From the NCBI GenBank assembly GCA_022821865.1, contig JAJECW010000141.1, positions 1-64,000 on the forward strand: DNA of 64,000 nucleotides. The letters are read 5' to 3'. This stretch comes from Pseudomonadales bacterium. GTDB lineage: Bacteria > Pseudomonadota > Gammaproteobacteria > Pseudomonadales > Pseudohongiellaceae. The first letter of the stretch is position 1, and each line of letters opens with the position of its first letter. This document shows, in pieces, positions 43,208 to 52,261 of the stretch. The notes beneath the pieces are model-generated. The model had not been told where the DNA came from. It ran no database searches and saw only the letters and a list, made by a program, of their open reading frames with translations. The position numbers and the translations under genes were made by a program.

Positions 43208-44266
43208 ATGGGCGAATGGTTCAAAAACCGCTGGAGCAGCCTCTGCGGGAAACTGCGATGGCCTGCCATCGGCGCCGGTGGCGGGGTGCTGCGAAGAGTG
43301 TTGCTCTGGGGCGGCGGCGCACTGGTTCTGGTGGTGCTGGCCCTGGGTATTTACTGGAGCGATGAGCCGGAGCCTTTTTCCGTCCGGCGCAATACCGGCG
43401 AAAAACTCGCCGCCGGCGGCAATGACGAAGTCATCGGCGCCGCCACCACCGCCGCCATGATCCGCGTGGCGGAAACCCTGCTCGACAAGCCTGGCGGCTA
43501 CCTCAGCAACGACATCATGCCGCCGGGTGTGTATCTGGACAATATCCCCAACTGGGAATTCGGCGCCCTGGTCCAGCTTCGCGACCTGTCCCGGGCCATG
43601 CGCGAGAGCTTCAGCCGCTCCCAGTCCCAGTCCACCGAAGACCCGGACCTGATCATCGCCGAACCGAATCTTCACTTTGACAACAATCGCTGGATCCTGC
43701 CGGCCTCCGAAAGCGAGTACCGGGAAGCCGTGGACAGCCTGTATTCCTACCTCGGCAGGATTTCCGACAGCGGCGACAGCAACGCCCAGTTCTTTGCCCG
43801 GGCCGACAATCTCGCGGCCTGGCTGGAAGACGTGGAAACCCGGCTCGGCAGCCTGTCCCAGCGGCTCAGCGCCAGCGTAAGCCAGAATCGCGTCAATACC
43901 GACACCGCCGGCGAGCCGGCCGCGGTCCAGTCCACCCCAGTGGCCGCGGAAATCCGGGTGCAGACGCCCTGGCTGGAAATCGACGACGTGTTTTATGAAG
44001 CCCGGGGCGCAGCCTGGGCGCTGATGCATTTTCTGCAGGCGGTGGAGATCGACTTCGCCGCGGTGATCGCGGACAAGAATGCCGGCGCCAGCCTGCGGCA
44101 GATCATCCGCGAGCTTGAAGCCAGCCAGGCCACGGTTTTTTTTCCGGTAATCCTCAATGGCTCGGGCTTCGGCATGTTCGCCAACCACTCCCTGACCATG
44201 GCCAACTACCTCTCCCGAGCCAACGCCGCGATTATCGATTTGAGAAATCTCCTGGAGTCGGGGTGA
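43208..44266 (+). CDS. DUF2333 membrane protein
   Basis: A 352-residue member of DUF2333, a family of single-pass proteins mainly of Gammaproteobacteria with no defined function. One membrane helix is near residues 30-48 (LLWGGGALVLVVLALGIYW). The periplasmic part has the family stretch LAAGGNDEVIGAATTAAMIRVAETLLDKPGGYLSND and ends with MANYLSRANAAIIDLRNLL. No catalytic motif is visible. It follows the lipoprotein gene on the same strand. Confidence 0.9.
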   Translation: MGEWFKNRWSSLCGKLRWPAIGAGGGVLRRVLLWGGGALVLVVLALGIYWSDEPEPFSVRRNTGEKLAAGGNDEVIGAATTAAMIRVAETLLDKPGGYLSNDIMPPGVYLDNIPNWEFGALVQLRDLSRAMRESFSRSQSQSTEDPDLIIAEPNLHFDNNRWILPASESEYREAVDSLYSYLGRISDSGDSNAQFFARADNLAAWLEDVETRLGSLSQRLSASVSQNRVNTDTAGEPAAVQSTPVAAEIRVQTPWLEIDDVFYEARGAAWALMHFLQAVEIDFAAVIADKNAGASLRQIIRELEASQATVFFPVILNGSGFGMFANHSLTMANYLSRANAAIIDLRNLLESG

Positions 44267-44269
44267 GGC

Positions 44270-44425
44270 CCGGTCGGCGTAGCCGACGAAAAGCATGCTT
44301 TTCGTGGGCCGAACGACTTGCCATGGATGGCAAGGCTGGGGTTTGGCGAAGCCAAAAAAGCCGCGCCAAGGATGGCAGGCACGATCTGACAAAGGCTGTC
44401 ACCCGGTCGGCGTAGCCGGCAAGAA
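44270..44425 (+). repeat. Dispersed repeat, GGCGTAGCCGAC family
   Basis: This stretch contains a GTCGGCGTAGCCGAC palindrome, an AAAAGCATGCTTTT palindrome, GGTTTGGCGAAGCC and CCAAGGATGGCAGGCACGA, and a second GTCGGCGTAGCCGGC near 44403. A shorter relative (GTCGGTGAAGCC, then GCCAAGGATGGCTGGCACAA) lies at 55021-55088. It is a different family from the AGGAGCC mosaic. It occupies most of the 317-bp gap before the SulP gene. Confidence 0.7.
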
Positions 44426-44440
44426 GCAAGGCCCAACTAT

Positions 44441-44527
44441 CTGTCATTCTGCGCGGAGTGAAGCGTGGTCGCCGAATCTCACGCAGTGGCCCCCCAATGA
44501 GATCCTGCGACTGCGCGCGGGATGACG
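44441..44527 (+). repeat. Dispersed repeat, CAGAATGACG family
   Basis: CATTCTGCGCGGAGTGAAGC at the left and GAGATCCTGCGACTGCGCG with GGGATGACG at the right form long imperfect inverted arms. The element belongs with 15745-15793, 46326-46397 and 55095-55165. It lies directly beside the GGCGTAGCC repeat, as it also does at 55021-55165. Confidence 0.65.
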
Positions 44528-44583
44528 TGGAAAGAGGCGGCATTTGTGCATGGTTGCCAAACCGCCAGCATTGAGATTGAGGC

Positions 44584-46290
44584 ATGACCATACCCAACTG
44601 GCTACCAGCCCCGCACTGGGCCAGAACCTACACCTCCGCCGCTTTCCGCAGCGACGCGATCGCCGCCGTGGTGGTGGCGGTCATGCTGATACCCCAGGCG
44701 CTTGGCCTTGCCCTGGTGGCTGGCGTTCCGCCCCAGGCGGGGCTGTACGCCGCCATGGCGAGCCTGGTGACCTACGCCCTGTTCGGCAGCAGCCGCACGC
44801 TTTCCGTGGGTCCGGTCGCGGTGCTTTCGCTGATGACCGCCGCCGCCCTTTCAAGACTGCCGCTGGAGACCCCGGCGGAATACGCCGGCGCCGCGTTGAC
44901 GCTTTCCTTTCTGACCGGCGCCATTCTCCTGCTTGCCGGATTCCTGCGGCTCGGATTCATCGCCAATTTCATCCCCAGGCCTGTGCTTGTGTCCTTTGTC
45001 ACGGCATCAGCCATACTCATCGCCATGAGTCAGGCGGGATTGCTGTTCGCGGTTCCGGTAAGCGGCGGCAATGCCCTGGAACTGCTGCTGTCTCTGCTCG
45101 CCAATCTGCCCGATGCCCATCTGCCGACCCTGGCCCTGGGGCTGGGCGCGATAGTTTTCCTAGCCTGGTGCCGCCGACGTCTCGCACTGTTGCTGGTGCG
45201 TTTTGGCCTGCGGCGCACCACAGCCCGGTCGCTTTCCCGCATCGGCCCCATCCTGCTGGCGGCGGTCACGATCTGGCTGAGCTGGCAATTTCAACTCGAC
45301 CAGGCCGGGCTTGCCCTGCTCGGCGAGATTCCTTCGGGCCTGCCGGCGGTCACCCTGCCGGATTTCTCCCCGGCCCTGCTTGGCGGGCTGTTCCTTTCCG
45401 CCCTGTCCCTGGCCATTGTCTGCTATGTGGAGTCGATATCCGTGGCCCAGGCACTGGCGGTGCGGCGGCGCCAGGCGATTGAACCCAATCGGGAATTGAC
45501 CGGCCTCGGCGCGGCCAATCTGGCGACCGCATTCAGCGGCGGCATGCCGGTGGCCGGCGGCTTCACCCGTTCCCTGGTCAATTTCGAGGCTGGCGCGGTA
45601 ACCCCCGCCGCCGGCATTTTCGCCAGCCTGATGATCGCCCTGGTGGTGCTGTTTCTGACGCCGGTGCTGTTCTGGCTGCCCCGGGTTTGCCTGGCCGCGG
45701 TGATCCTCGTTGCCGTGCATGCCCTGCTCGATTTCTCCATGATCAGCCGGGCCTGGCGGCATTCGCGCAGCGATTTCCTGGCGGTGGCCATTACCCTGGG
45801 CGTCACCCTGTCCGTCAGCGCCGAGGCGGGCATCGGCGCCGGCATGCTTGCCGCGATACTCATGCACCTGTTCAAGACTTCCCGGCCACATGTCGCCGTG
45901 GTTGGCCGGGTGCCGGGCACAGAACATTTCCGCAATATCAGGCATTACGAGGTGGAAACCAGCGACGCCCTGCTTTCGGTGAGAATCGACGAAGCTCTCT
46001 ATTTCCCCAATACGCGCTACCTGGAAAGCCTGCTGTTCCGGCTCGTTGCCGAGCGGCCAGGGCTGAAACATGTGGTGCTGATGTGCCCGGCGGTCAATGA
46101 CATCGATCTGAGCGCACTGGAAAGTCTTGAGAATATCAATGACTTGCTCGCTGAATCGGGAATCACTCTGAACTTGTCGGAGGTAAAGGTGCCCATCATG
46201 AACAAGCTGTCCGGCAGCCGCTTCCTGAGCCGGCTCAGCGGTCGCAGCTATCTGTCCCAGAACCAGGCCTTCGAGAGTTTGCGCGAGTAG
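44584..46290 (+). CDS. SulP-family anion permease with STAS domain
   Basis: A 568-residue inner-membrane transporter of the SLC26/SulP family, moving sulfate, bicarbonate or dicarboxylates by proton or sodium coupling. The N-terminal membrane region (about residues 20-420) opens with AVVVAVMLIPQALGLALVAGVPPQAGLYAAM, the SulP signature, and later has ANLATAFSGGMPVAGGFTRSLVNF. The cytoplasmic STAS domain is at about 445-555 (RHYEVETSDALLSVRIDEALYFPN and VVLMCPAVNDIDLSALESL). The conserved Ser/Asp pocket position reads DLSALES. The specific ion is not predictable. It stands 160 bp upstream of the type I secretion genes. Confidence 0.95.
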   Translation: MTIPNWLPAPHWARTYTSAAFRSDAIAAVVVAVMLIPQALGLALVAGVPPQAGLYAAMASLVTYALFGSSRTLSVGPVAVLSLMTAAALSRLPLETPAEYAGAALTLSFLTGAILLLAGFLRLGFIANFIPRPVLVSFVTASAILIAMSQAGLLFAVPVSGGNALELLLSLLANLPDAHLPTLALGLGAIVFLAWCRRRLALLLVRFGLRRTTARSLSRIGPILLAAVTIWLSWQFQLDQAGLALLGEIPSGLPAVTLPDFSPALLGGLFLSALSLAIVCYVESISVAQALAVRRRQAIEPNRELTGLGAANLATAFSGGMPVAGGFTRSLVNFEAGAVTPAAGIFASLMIALVVLFLTPVLFWLPRVCLAAVILVAVHALLDFSMISRAWRHSRSDFLAVAITLGVTLSVSAEAGIGAGMLAAILMHLFKTSRPHVAVVGRVPGTEHFRNIRHYEVETSDALLSVRIDEALYFPNTRYLESLLFRLVAERPGLKHVVLMCPAVNDIDLSALESLENINDLLAESGITLNLSEVKVPIMNKLSGSRFLSRLSGRSYLSQNQAFESLRE

Positions 46291-46325
46291 GAAGAACCCG
46301 ATGCTGCGCGGGGCGCCGCCTTCCC

Positions 46326-46397
46326 CGTCATTCCGCGCGGAGCGTGGCGCAGTCCAGACATTGTTAATCCGCAATGGTCCTGCGATACTTCGCGCCA
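46326..46397 (+). repeat. Worn copy of the CAGAATGACG repeat
   Basis: CGTCATTCCGCGCGGAGCG on the left and GGTCCTGCGATACTTCGCGCC on the right are the two arms of the element also found at 44441. The copy has more mismatches than the others. It lies between the SulP gene and the secretion ATPase gene. Confidence 0.45.
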
Positions 46398-46452
46398 TAC
46401 CGAACAAGAGCCATCGGCCGGGCGGGCGGTCGGAAAACGGAACAATCTTCAG

Positions 46453-48414
46453 ATGATTACCGACACCAGCAACGGTGACCGGGAGATTCGCGCGGCACTC
46501 GCGGAAAGCTGGCGGCTGTTCGCCTCGGTGGGATTTTTCAGCATCTTCGTCAATCTGCTGATGCTGACCGGGCCGCTGTTCATGCTCCAGGTCTATGACC
46601 GGGTGCTCACCTCACGCTCCGAAGCGACCCTGCTGACCCTGGTCATCATTACCGCCTTTCTTTTTCTGATGATGGGGGTGCTTGATTATGCCCGGGGCCG
46701 GGTGCTCGCCAGGGCTGGCGCACGGCTGCAGGAGAAGCTCGACGACCGGGTGCTGCGGGCCACGCTGACCCGGGCGCTGTCGCCCGCCGAGCGGGCGCGG
46801 CCGGCAACCGGCCTCGGCGACCTCGAAGCCATGCAACGCTTTTGCTCGGGGCCGGGGCCATTCGCCTTCTTTGACGCGCCCTGGACGCCGGTATTCCTTT
46901 GCGCCCTGTTCCTGTTCCACTGGATGCTGGGCGTGTTCGCCCTGTTTTGCGGACTGTTGCTGCTGCTCATCGCCCTGATCAACCAGGCAACCACGGGAAA
47001 ACTGCGCCAGAACGCCGGCGAAGCCACGGCGCGCTCGATGCATTTCGTCGAACAGATGCGCGCCAACAGCGAGACTGTCCAGGGCCTGGGCATGCAGGAC
47101 GCGGTGGTCGCCCATTCCGGCAAACTGCGGGGCAAACTGCTGGAGCAGACCCTGGCGGCCTCGGACCGGGGCGGGCTGTTCGGCGTCATGTCCAAGACCC
47201 TGCGGCTTTTTCTGCAATCCATGATGCTCGGCCTCGGCGCCTGGCTGGCGATTCAGGGGCAGGTAACCTTTGGCATCATTATCGCGGCGTCCATCCTGCT
47301 TGGGCGGGCGCTGGCGCCCATCGATCAGGCGGTGGCCCAGTGGCCGCAGTTGCAAAGAGCTTTCGGCGCCCGACGCTCGCTGGCCATGCTGTTGCAGGCA
47401 ACGCCGCCGCCGATGCCCCGGACCTCCCTGCCCGCCCCCAGGGCCCTGCTGGAAGTGCAGGGCCTGGTGGTGGTCGCGCCGGGCGCAAGGATTCCCGCCG
47501 TGCGCGGCGCCACATTCCGCCTCGAACCCGGCAAGGCGGCGGGAATCGCCGGGCCTTCCGCTTCGGGCAAATCGACCCTGGCCAGGGCATTGGCGGGCGT
47601 ATGGCCGACGGCAGCCGGCTCGGTGCGACTCGATGGCGCGGAACTTGAGCAATACGGTTCGGATCTCAGTCGGCATATCGGCTTCCTGCCACAGGACATC
47701 GTACTCTTCGACGGCTCCGTCGCCCAGAATATCGCCCGCATGTCGGCGGACGCCAGGGACGAGGACATTGTCGACGCCGCCAAGCGAACCGGCGCCCACG
47801 AAATGATTCTCAAGCTGCCTGGCGGTTACGACTTCCAGGTTTCCGCCGGCGGCGCCGCGCTTTCCGGCGGCCAGCGCCAGCGCATTGCCCTGGCGAGAGC
47901 CTTTTATGGCTCTCCCGTATTCGTGGTCATGGACGAGCCCGACTCGAATCTCGACGCCGAAGGCACCATGGCGCTGGCCAAAGCCGTGGAAAACCACAAG
48001 GCCCGGGGCGGGGCGGCGGTGATCGTCGCCCACCGCCACGGCGCTTTCGCCCAGTGCGATGTCGTTTATGTCATGCAGGGCGGACAACCGCTGCCGGCAA
48101 CTTCCGGCCGCCGCAAGGAACCGGTGCGGCAACTGCGGCAAAAACCCGGGCAGGCGGCTCCGGCCCGGCCCGAAGCTGCCAGACAAGCGACTCCCGCCAG
48201 ATTCCAGCCCGGCGCCCGGCCTGCCTATCTGCAAACCGCCGCCGCCGAAACCCCAACATCTCGCCCGGCGATTCCCGGCCGCGACCGGCAGATCGCCGAC
48301 GCCATCGCCCGGGTCACCAGCGCGCGCTTCGAAGGCCGCAAGCTCGATGAGGATTCGACCGACGCCGAATCTGATCCACCACGGCCCGCCGCGGCGCAAG
48401 GCGCTTCCCGATGA
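46453..48414 (+). CDS. Type I secretion ABC permease/ATPase (PrtD-type)
   Basis: A 653-residue inner-membrane exporter ATPase of the PrtD/AprD kind. The membrane domain (about residues 20-300) starts LLMLTGPLFMLQVYDRVLTSRSEATL, the family signature. There is no C39 peptidase domain. The nucleotide domain has Walker A GPSASGKST (about 372-380), LSGGQRQRIALARA (about 475-488) and Walker B VFVVMDEPDSNLD. A Pro/Ala/Arg-rich tail of roughly 95 residues follows the ATPase domain and is unusual. It overlaps the adaptor gene by 4 bp (ATGA). No TolC or obvious RTX substrate is in the window. Confidence 0.94.
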   Translation: MITDTSNGDREIRAALAESWRLFASVGFFSIFVNLLMLTGPLFMLQVYDRVLTSRSEATLLTLVIITAFLFLMMGVLDYARGRVLARAGARLQEKLDDRVLRATLTRALSPAERARPATGLGDLEAMQRFCSGPGPFAFFDAPWTPVFLCALFLFHWMLGVFALFCGLLLLLIALINQATTGKLRQNAGEATARSMHFVEQMRANSETVQGLGMQDAVVAHSGKLRGKLLEQTLAASDRGGLFGVMSKTLRLFLQSMMLGLGAWLAIQGQVTFGIIIAASILLGRALAPIDQAVAQWPQLQRAFGARRSLAMLLQATPPPMPRTSLPAPRALLEVQGLVVVAPGARIPAVRGATFRLEPGKAAGIAGPSASGKSTLARALAGVWPTAAGSVRLDGAELEQYGSDLSRHIGFLPQDIVLFDGSVAQNIARMSADARDEDIVDAAKRTGAHEMILKLPGGYDFQVSAGGAALSGGQRQRIALARAFYGSPVFVVMDEPDSNLDAEGTMALAKAVENHKARGGAAVIVAHRHGAFAQCDVVYVMQGGQPLPATSGRRKEPVRQLRQKPGQAAPARPEAARQATPARFQPGARPAYLQTAAAETPTSRPAIPGRDRQIADAIARVTSARFEGRKLDEDSTDAESDPPRPAAAQGASR

Positions 48415-49766
48415 ATTCACACTCCAATCCCGACAGATTTTCCGCCAGGCGACCCATGCTGCTCGGTTTTGGCGGCGCCGTCCTGCTGATTGGCGGGCTT
48501 GTGGGCTGGAGCCTGCTGTCTTCGATTTATGGCGCGGTAATCGCCACCGGTCGGGTCGCCGTGGAAACCTACAACCAGGCCGTGGAGCATATCGATGGCG
48601 GTACCGTCAGCGAAGTGCTCGCCCGCAATGGCGACCGGGTGGCCCCCGGCGACGTATTGCTCCGCTTCGACGATGAACTGCTGCGCACCGAAGAGGCGAT
48701 CTTGGCGGTGCAATACGCCGAACTCGCCGCCCGCCGCAATCGTCTCGAAGCCGAATTCCGCGGCGGCGAAGCCATCGTGTTCGACGCGGAACTTGCCGCC
48801 ATGGCGGCCCGGGACGCCAGAATCGAACGCATACTCGAAGGCCAGCAACGCCTGTTCGAAGCCCGCAATGCGGCCCGCGACGGGGAGATCGAAAGGCTGC
48901 GCGAGCAGATTGGCCAGGCGCGCAACGAAATCGCCGGGCTTGAGGCGCAATCCGTCTCAATCGAGGAACAGCGGGCGCTGATCGCCCGGGAGCTCGAAGC
49001 CGAACAATCCCTGTTCGAGCGGGGCCTGTCGGAGTTGCCCATGGTGCTCGACCTGCAACGCACGGCACAGAATCTGGCGGGGGAATCAGGCGCCGCGGAA
49101 GCCCAGATCGCGCGGGCCATGGGCCGCATCGCCGAGCTGGAAATCCAGATTCTCCTGATCGGTTCGCGCCATATCGAGGAAGCCGAAGAACAGGTAAACA
49201 ACATCAGGGCACAGGAAAATGAGGTGGTGGAGCGGCTTGCCGCGGTGCGCGAGCGGCTGGGCAGAATGGAATTACGGGCGCCGGTGGCGGGCGAAATTTT
49301 TGGCGCCGCGGTCTTTGCGCCGGGTGAAGTCGTGGCGCCGGGCGAGCCCATTCTGCAAATTGTGCCCGACGATACCGATCTTGTGGTCATCGCCCAGGTG
49401 CAGCCATCTGACATCGATCAGATCTATCCGGGGCAGGAGGCCCTGCTGCGTTTCTCGAGTTTCCCTGCCCGCCTGACGGCGGAGTTTGACGGCCAGGTCA
49501 CGCGAATTTCGGCGGACGCCATGCAGGACCCCAACCTCGGCACATCCTGGTACGAAGTCGAACTGAGCATGGAGGAGCCGCCGGAGTCCGCCGGAAAACC
49601 CGTGGCGGCACTGAACGGACAGCAGACGGGCCGCCCTTTCGGCGGACTGCTCCTGACTCCCGGCATGCCCGTGGAAGCCCACATCCGCACCACCGAGCGC
49701 ACGGTGATCAGTTTTCTGGTGAAGCCGGTAACCGATTTCTTCTCCCGTTCCCTGCGCGAGGAATAA
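48411..49766 (+). CDS. HlyD-family type I secretion adaptor
   Basis: A 451-residue membrane fusion protein of the PrtE/HlyD type that links the inner-membrane ABC exporter to an outer-membrane channel. One membrane helix is near residues 17-40 (LGFGGAVLLIGGLVGWSLLSSIYG). The biotinyl-lipoyl half motif is HIDGGTVSEVLARNGDRVAPGDVLLRFD. A long coiled coil covers about 85-285, and the second lipoyl half is GRMELRAPVAGEIFG. The beta-barrel domain ends with the VKPVTDFFSRSLREE tail. It is translationally coupled to the ATPase and followed 6 bp later by the RsbW-like gene. Confidence 0.94.
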   Translation: MNSHSNPDRFSARRPMLLGFGGAVLLIGGLVGWSLLSSIYGAVIATGRVAVETYNQAVEHIDGGTVSEVLARNGDRVAPGDVLLRFDDELLRTEEAILAVQYAELAARRNRLEAEFRGGEAIVFDAELAAMAARDARIERILEGQQRLFEARNAARDGEIERLREQIGQARNEIAGLEAQSVSIEEQRALIARELEAEQSLFERGLSELPMVLDLQRTAQNLAGESGAAEAQIARAMGRIAELEIQILLIGSRHIEEAEEQVNNIRAQENEVVERLAAVRERLGRMELRAPVAGEIFGAAVFAPGEVVAPGEPILQIVPDDTDLVVIAQVQPSDIDQIYPGQEALLRFSSFPARLTAEFDGQVTRISADAMQDPNLGTSWYEVELSMEEPPESAGKPVAALNGQQTGRPFGGLLLTPGMPVEAHIRTTERTVISFLVKPVTDFFSRSLREE

Positions 49767-49772
49767 GGCGCC

Positions 49773-50213
49773 ATGACCGAAGCAGCGACTGCGGCACTGG
49801 AACTCGGGCTCGTCAACGACCTGCGCCAGATCGCCGGCATTGCCGGAAAAATCGACAGCTTCTGCGCCGACCGGGAAATCTCCCCGGAAATCGCCTACGC
49901 CGTCAATCTCGCCCTGGAAGAACTCCTTTCGAACACCATTGAACACGGCTACCCGGACGCCGAGCCGCACCGGATCGAAATCATCCTGCGCCAGGAAGGC
50001 GAATCCCTGGTGGTCATCGTCGTCGATGACGGCGAGGCTTTCGATCCCACCAGGGCCGGCGCCGCCGACAGCAGCACCGGCGCCACCCCCGAAGACGGTC
50101 GCGACGGCGGCCTCGGCCTCCTTCTCGTAAACCACATGATGGACCAGGTGGAACACCAGCGCCGCGCCGACTGCAATGTCGTCACCCTGACCAAGAACAT
50201 CACCGCGGAGTGA
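49773..50213 (+). CDS. RsbW-type ATP-binding (anti-sigma factor-like) protein
   Basis: A 146-residue single-domain HATPase_c protein of the RsbW/SpoIIAB serine kinase group. The N box is AYAVNLALEELLSNTIEHGY and the G1 box is VVDDGEAFDP. The G2 region is DGGLGLLLVNHMMDQVEHQR, followed by NVVTLTKN. Such proteins usually bind a sigma factor or phosphorylate a STAS antagonist. Here no sigma factor, PP2C phosphatase or separate STAS protein is next to it. It is 6 bp after the secretion adaptor gene, so it is likely co-expressed with the secretion genes. The Fic gene is convergent and touches it. Confidence 0.9.
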   Translation: MTEAATAALELGLVNDLRQIAGIAGKIDSFCADREISPEIAYAVNLALEELLSNTIEHGYPDAEPHRIEIILRQEGESLVVIVVDDGEAFDPTRAGAADSSTGATPEDGRDGGLGLLLVNHMMDQVEHQRRADCNVVTLTKNITAE

Positions 50214-51339
50214 TCTTCAGGGCGCCTGCCCAGGCAAACGATAACTTGTGCTGCGTCCACCGCCGGGGTTTTGCGCCAATATCCCCCGGGACTGCAAGTG
50301 CTGGATGTCCCGCAGGGCCGTCCCGCAGGGCCGTGTCTCTGGAACACTTGGCCATCGCGGCGTATTTGGAAGTGTTCATGAATCCGGTGAAATCGTCTTC
50401 CAGCATGCGGTTGATCACCAGGCGCTGGCGCGCATTGACCGGATGTTCATTGATACGCTCCCACAGGCGAGCCTTGTAGAGTACCCGCGACAAACTTGTC
50501 TCCGCCGCGGCAATGGCCCCGTCGAGGCAGCCAAGAAACCATTCGAGCCATCCGGTAATGTCAAGGCCCCCGCGCTGTGTCCGTTTCAGTTGGTCATCAT
50601 ATTCCTTTCGCTCGGCTTCAATCTGGCTGGATAGACTGTAGTAACGCTCCGGCATGCCATCCGCCCGGGCAAGCGCCATATCGGACAGGGCTCTCGCGAT
50701 ACGGCCGTTGCCGTCTTCAAAAGGTTGAATCGTCAAGAACCAGAGTTGAGCGATACCCGACTTCAGGACCGGGTCAATTTTCGAGCCATATTCGAACCAG
50801 AACAGGAAGGCCTCCATTTCCCGTTCCACGATCTCCGCGCCCGGCGCTTCAAAATGAACGGTTTCCCGCCCCACTGGGCCGGAAACCACCCGCATCGGTC
50901 CGGAATCCACAGTGCGCCAGGCGCCAACCCGAATCGGGCGTAGCCCGCTCCGGACACCGGGAAACATCGATGCGTGCCAGGCAAACAGACGCTCCCTGTC
51001 GAGCGGCGCCGAAAACTCTCCCGTGGCGTCGAGCATCATCTCCACCATCCCGTCGGCTTCCCTGCTCACCGTTGCCCGCAAGGCGGAATCCAGGCCCAGA
51101 CGACGGGCAATGGAGGAGCGCACTTCGCCCGGGTCAAACCGCTGGCCCTCGATAGCCGAAGACTTGACCACGTCATTCGTCAGCGTCAGCAGACTCGCTT
51201 CACGCCGCAGGGGAAACCCCAGCCCCGACATCCTGCCGAGCAGCCGCCCCTGCCGATGGCGAACATCAGCCAGCAGAGCAACAAGCCTGTCACTCTCCCA
51301 ACAGAAATTCGGCCAAGCGGCCTGCTGATGAATCCACAT
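50200..51339 (-). pseudogene. Fic-family protein, His lost and 3' end frameshifted
   Basis: A Fic (AMP-transferase fold) gene with an N-terminal DUF4172-type region (WIHQQAAWPNF...RQGRLLGRM) and the auto-inhibition-like VVKSSAIEGQRFDP. The Fic motif reads IQPFEDGNGRIAR, where the family has HPFxxGNGR, so Gln replaces the catalytic His (codon CAA). Near the 3' end a 13-bp unit is present twice (50307-50332). After it the winged-helix sequence changes to an unrelated frame that ends at 50200, inside the convergent gene. With one unit removed, the frame reads RDIQHLQSRGILAQNPGGGR and stops at 50217. The start may also be GTG at 51345. Probably inactive as an AMPylator. Confidence 0.85.
50307..50332 (-). 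repeat. 13-bp tandem duplication in the Fic gene
   Basis: Two perfect copies of GTCCCGCAGGGCC lie head to tail (50307-50319 and 50320-50332), followed by GT. The extra 13 bases shift the Fic reading frame by one. Such repeats can expand or contract by slippage, so the frame could be restored in some cells. Confidence 0.95.
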
Positions 51340-51427
51340 AATCACCGCACCATTTGCGGCGTTTATATCCGATATTCACCGCAAGGGCAATTTTTCGCTG
51401 TACTTTTTGCAATGAATATTGGGCGAT

Positions 51428-51446
51428 TGACAGGTTGTCAGACCTG
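51428..51446 (+). promoter_or_regulatory. Possible operator: overlapping inverted repeats
   Basis: TGACA-GGT-TGTCA (51428-51440) overlaps CAGGT-TGTCAG-ACCTG (51431-51446). The site is in the 229-bp gap between the divergent Fic gene and the VapB45-like gene, a place where a toxin-antitoxin repressor could bind. No experimental or comparative support is available from the sequence alone. Confidence 0.3.
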
Positions 51447-51568
51447 ATTCTGGCTGCGGCCAGAAGATCCGGCTGGAATGGGTAAGAGAAGACTGTTTAG
51501 CGAGCGCCGATTCGCGTATAGTTCTCATCGACCTCAAAGACGGCCATTTTCGTCCGATAAAGAGTCCA

Positions 51569-52261
51569 ATGTTCAGGCAGAAATTGACCGAAAACGATCC
51601 CCGCTCGCTTCCCGCGTACACGATCATGGAAGTCGGGCACTACCTTTCCGTGCCGCCGGCCACCATTCGCTATTGGTCGGTAGGTCGGAACGGTTACGCG
51701 CCGCTGATCGAAGTACCACGGCACACCCCCACTTTGCTCTCTTTCCTGAATCTCACCGAGCTCCATGTGCTCGCCGCCGTCCGGCGCAGGTATCAAGTGA
51801 ATATGCCAAGCATTCGACAGGCGATCGATTACCTCGTGAGGATCGCCGACAACCCGATGGACAGATGTCATCCATTGATCAGCCGCGCTCTCGAAACCGA
51901 CGGACTCGATCTATTCATCAAGCAATACGGACAGATAATCAATATCAGCAAATCGGGCCAGATAGCCATGCGGGAGATCATCAGCGGAGCGCTCAGGCGA
52001 ATTGATCGAGACCCCGCCGGCATCCCGATCAAGCTCTTTCCCTATACGCGGTCAGCCCTACCGGATTCACCTGCGAGAGTTATCATCGACCCGACGATTT
52101 CCGCCGGACGCCCCGTTTTGGCCGGTACCGGCCTGGCCACCGAACTCATCGCGGAGCGCTACAAGGCCGGCGAATCCATTTCAGACCTGGCGACGGACTA
52201 TGAGCGCACGGAAGAGGACATCGAAGAAGCAATCCGATGCGAACTCCCAATCGCAGCCTGA
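51569..52261 (+). CDS. VapB45-like antitoxin (HTH + DUF433)
   Basis: A 230-residue protein. The N-terminal region resembles a MerR-like helix-turn-helix (TIMEVGHYLSVPPATIRYWSVG), and the C-terminal DUF433 domain is RVIIDPTISAGRPVLAGTGLATELIAERYKAGESISDLATDYERTEEDIEEAI in family layout (about residues 175-225). This architecture and the downstream PIN-like gene match the VapB45/VapC45 pair of Mycobacterium tuberculosis. It probably neutralises the toxin and represses its own promoter. The toxin gene start (52200) lies within its last codons. Confidence 0.82.
   Translation: MFRQKLTENDPRSLPAYTIMEVGHYLSVPPATIRYWSVGRNGYAPLIEVPRHTPTLLSFLNLTELHVLAAVRRRYQVNMPSIRQAIDYLVRIADNPMDRCHPLISRALETDGLDLFIKQYGQIINISKSGQIAMREIISGALRRIDRDPAGIPIKLFPYTRSALPDSPARVIIDPTISAGRPVLAGTGLATELIAERYKAGESISDLATDYERTEEDIEEAIRCELPIAA

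Noticed and set aside
46612..48420. 602-codon open frame on the minus strand
   Set aside because: It mirrors the secretion ATPase and has no recognisable motif.
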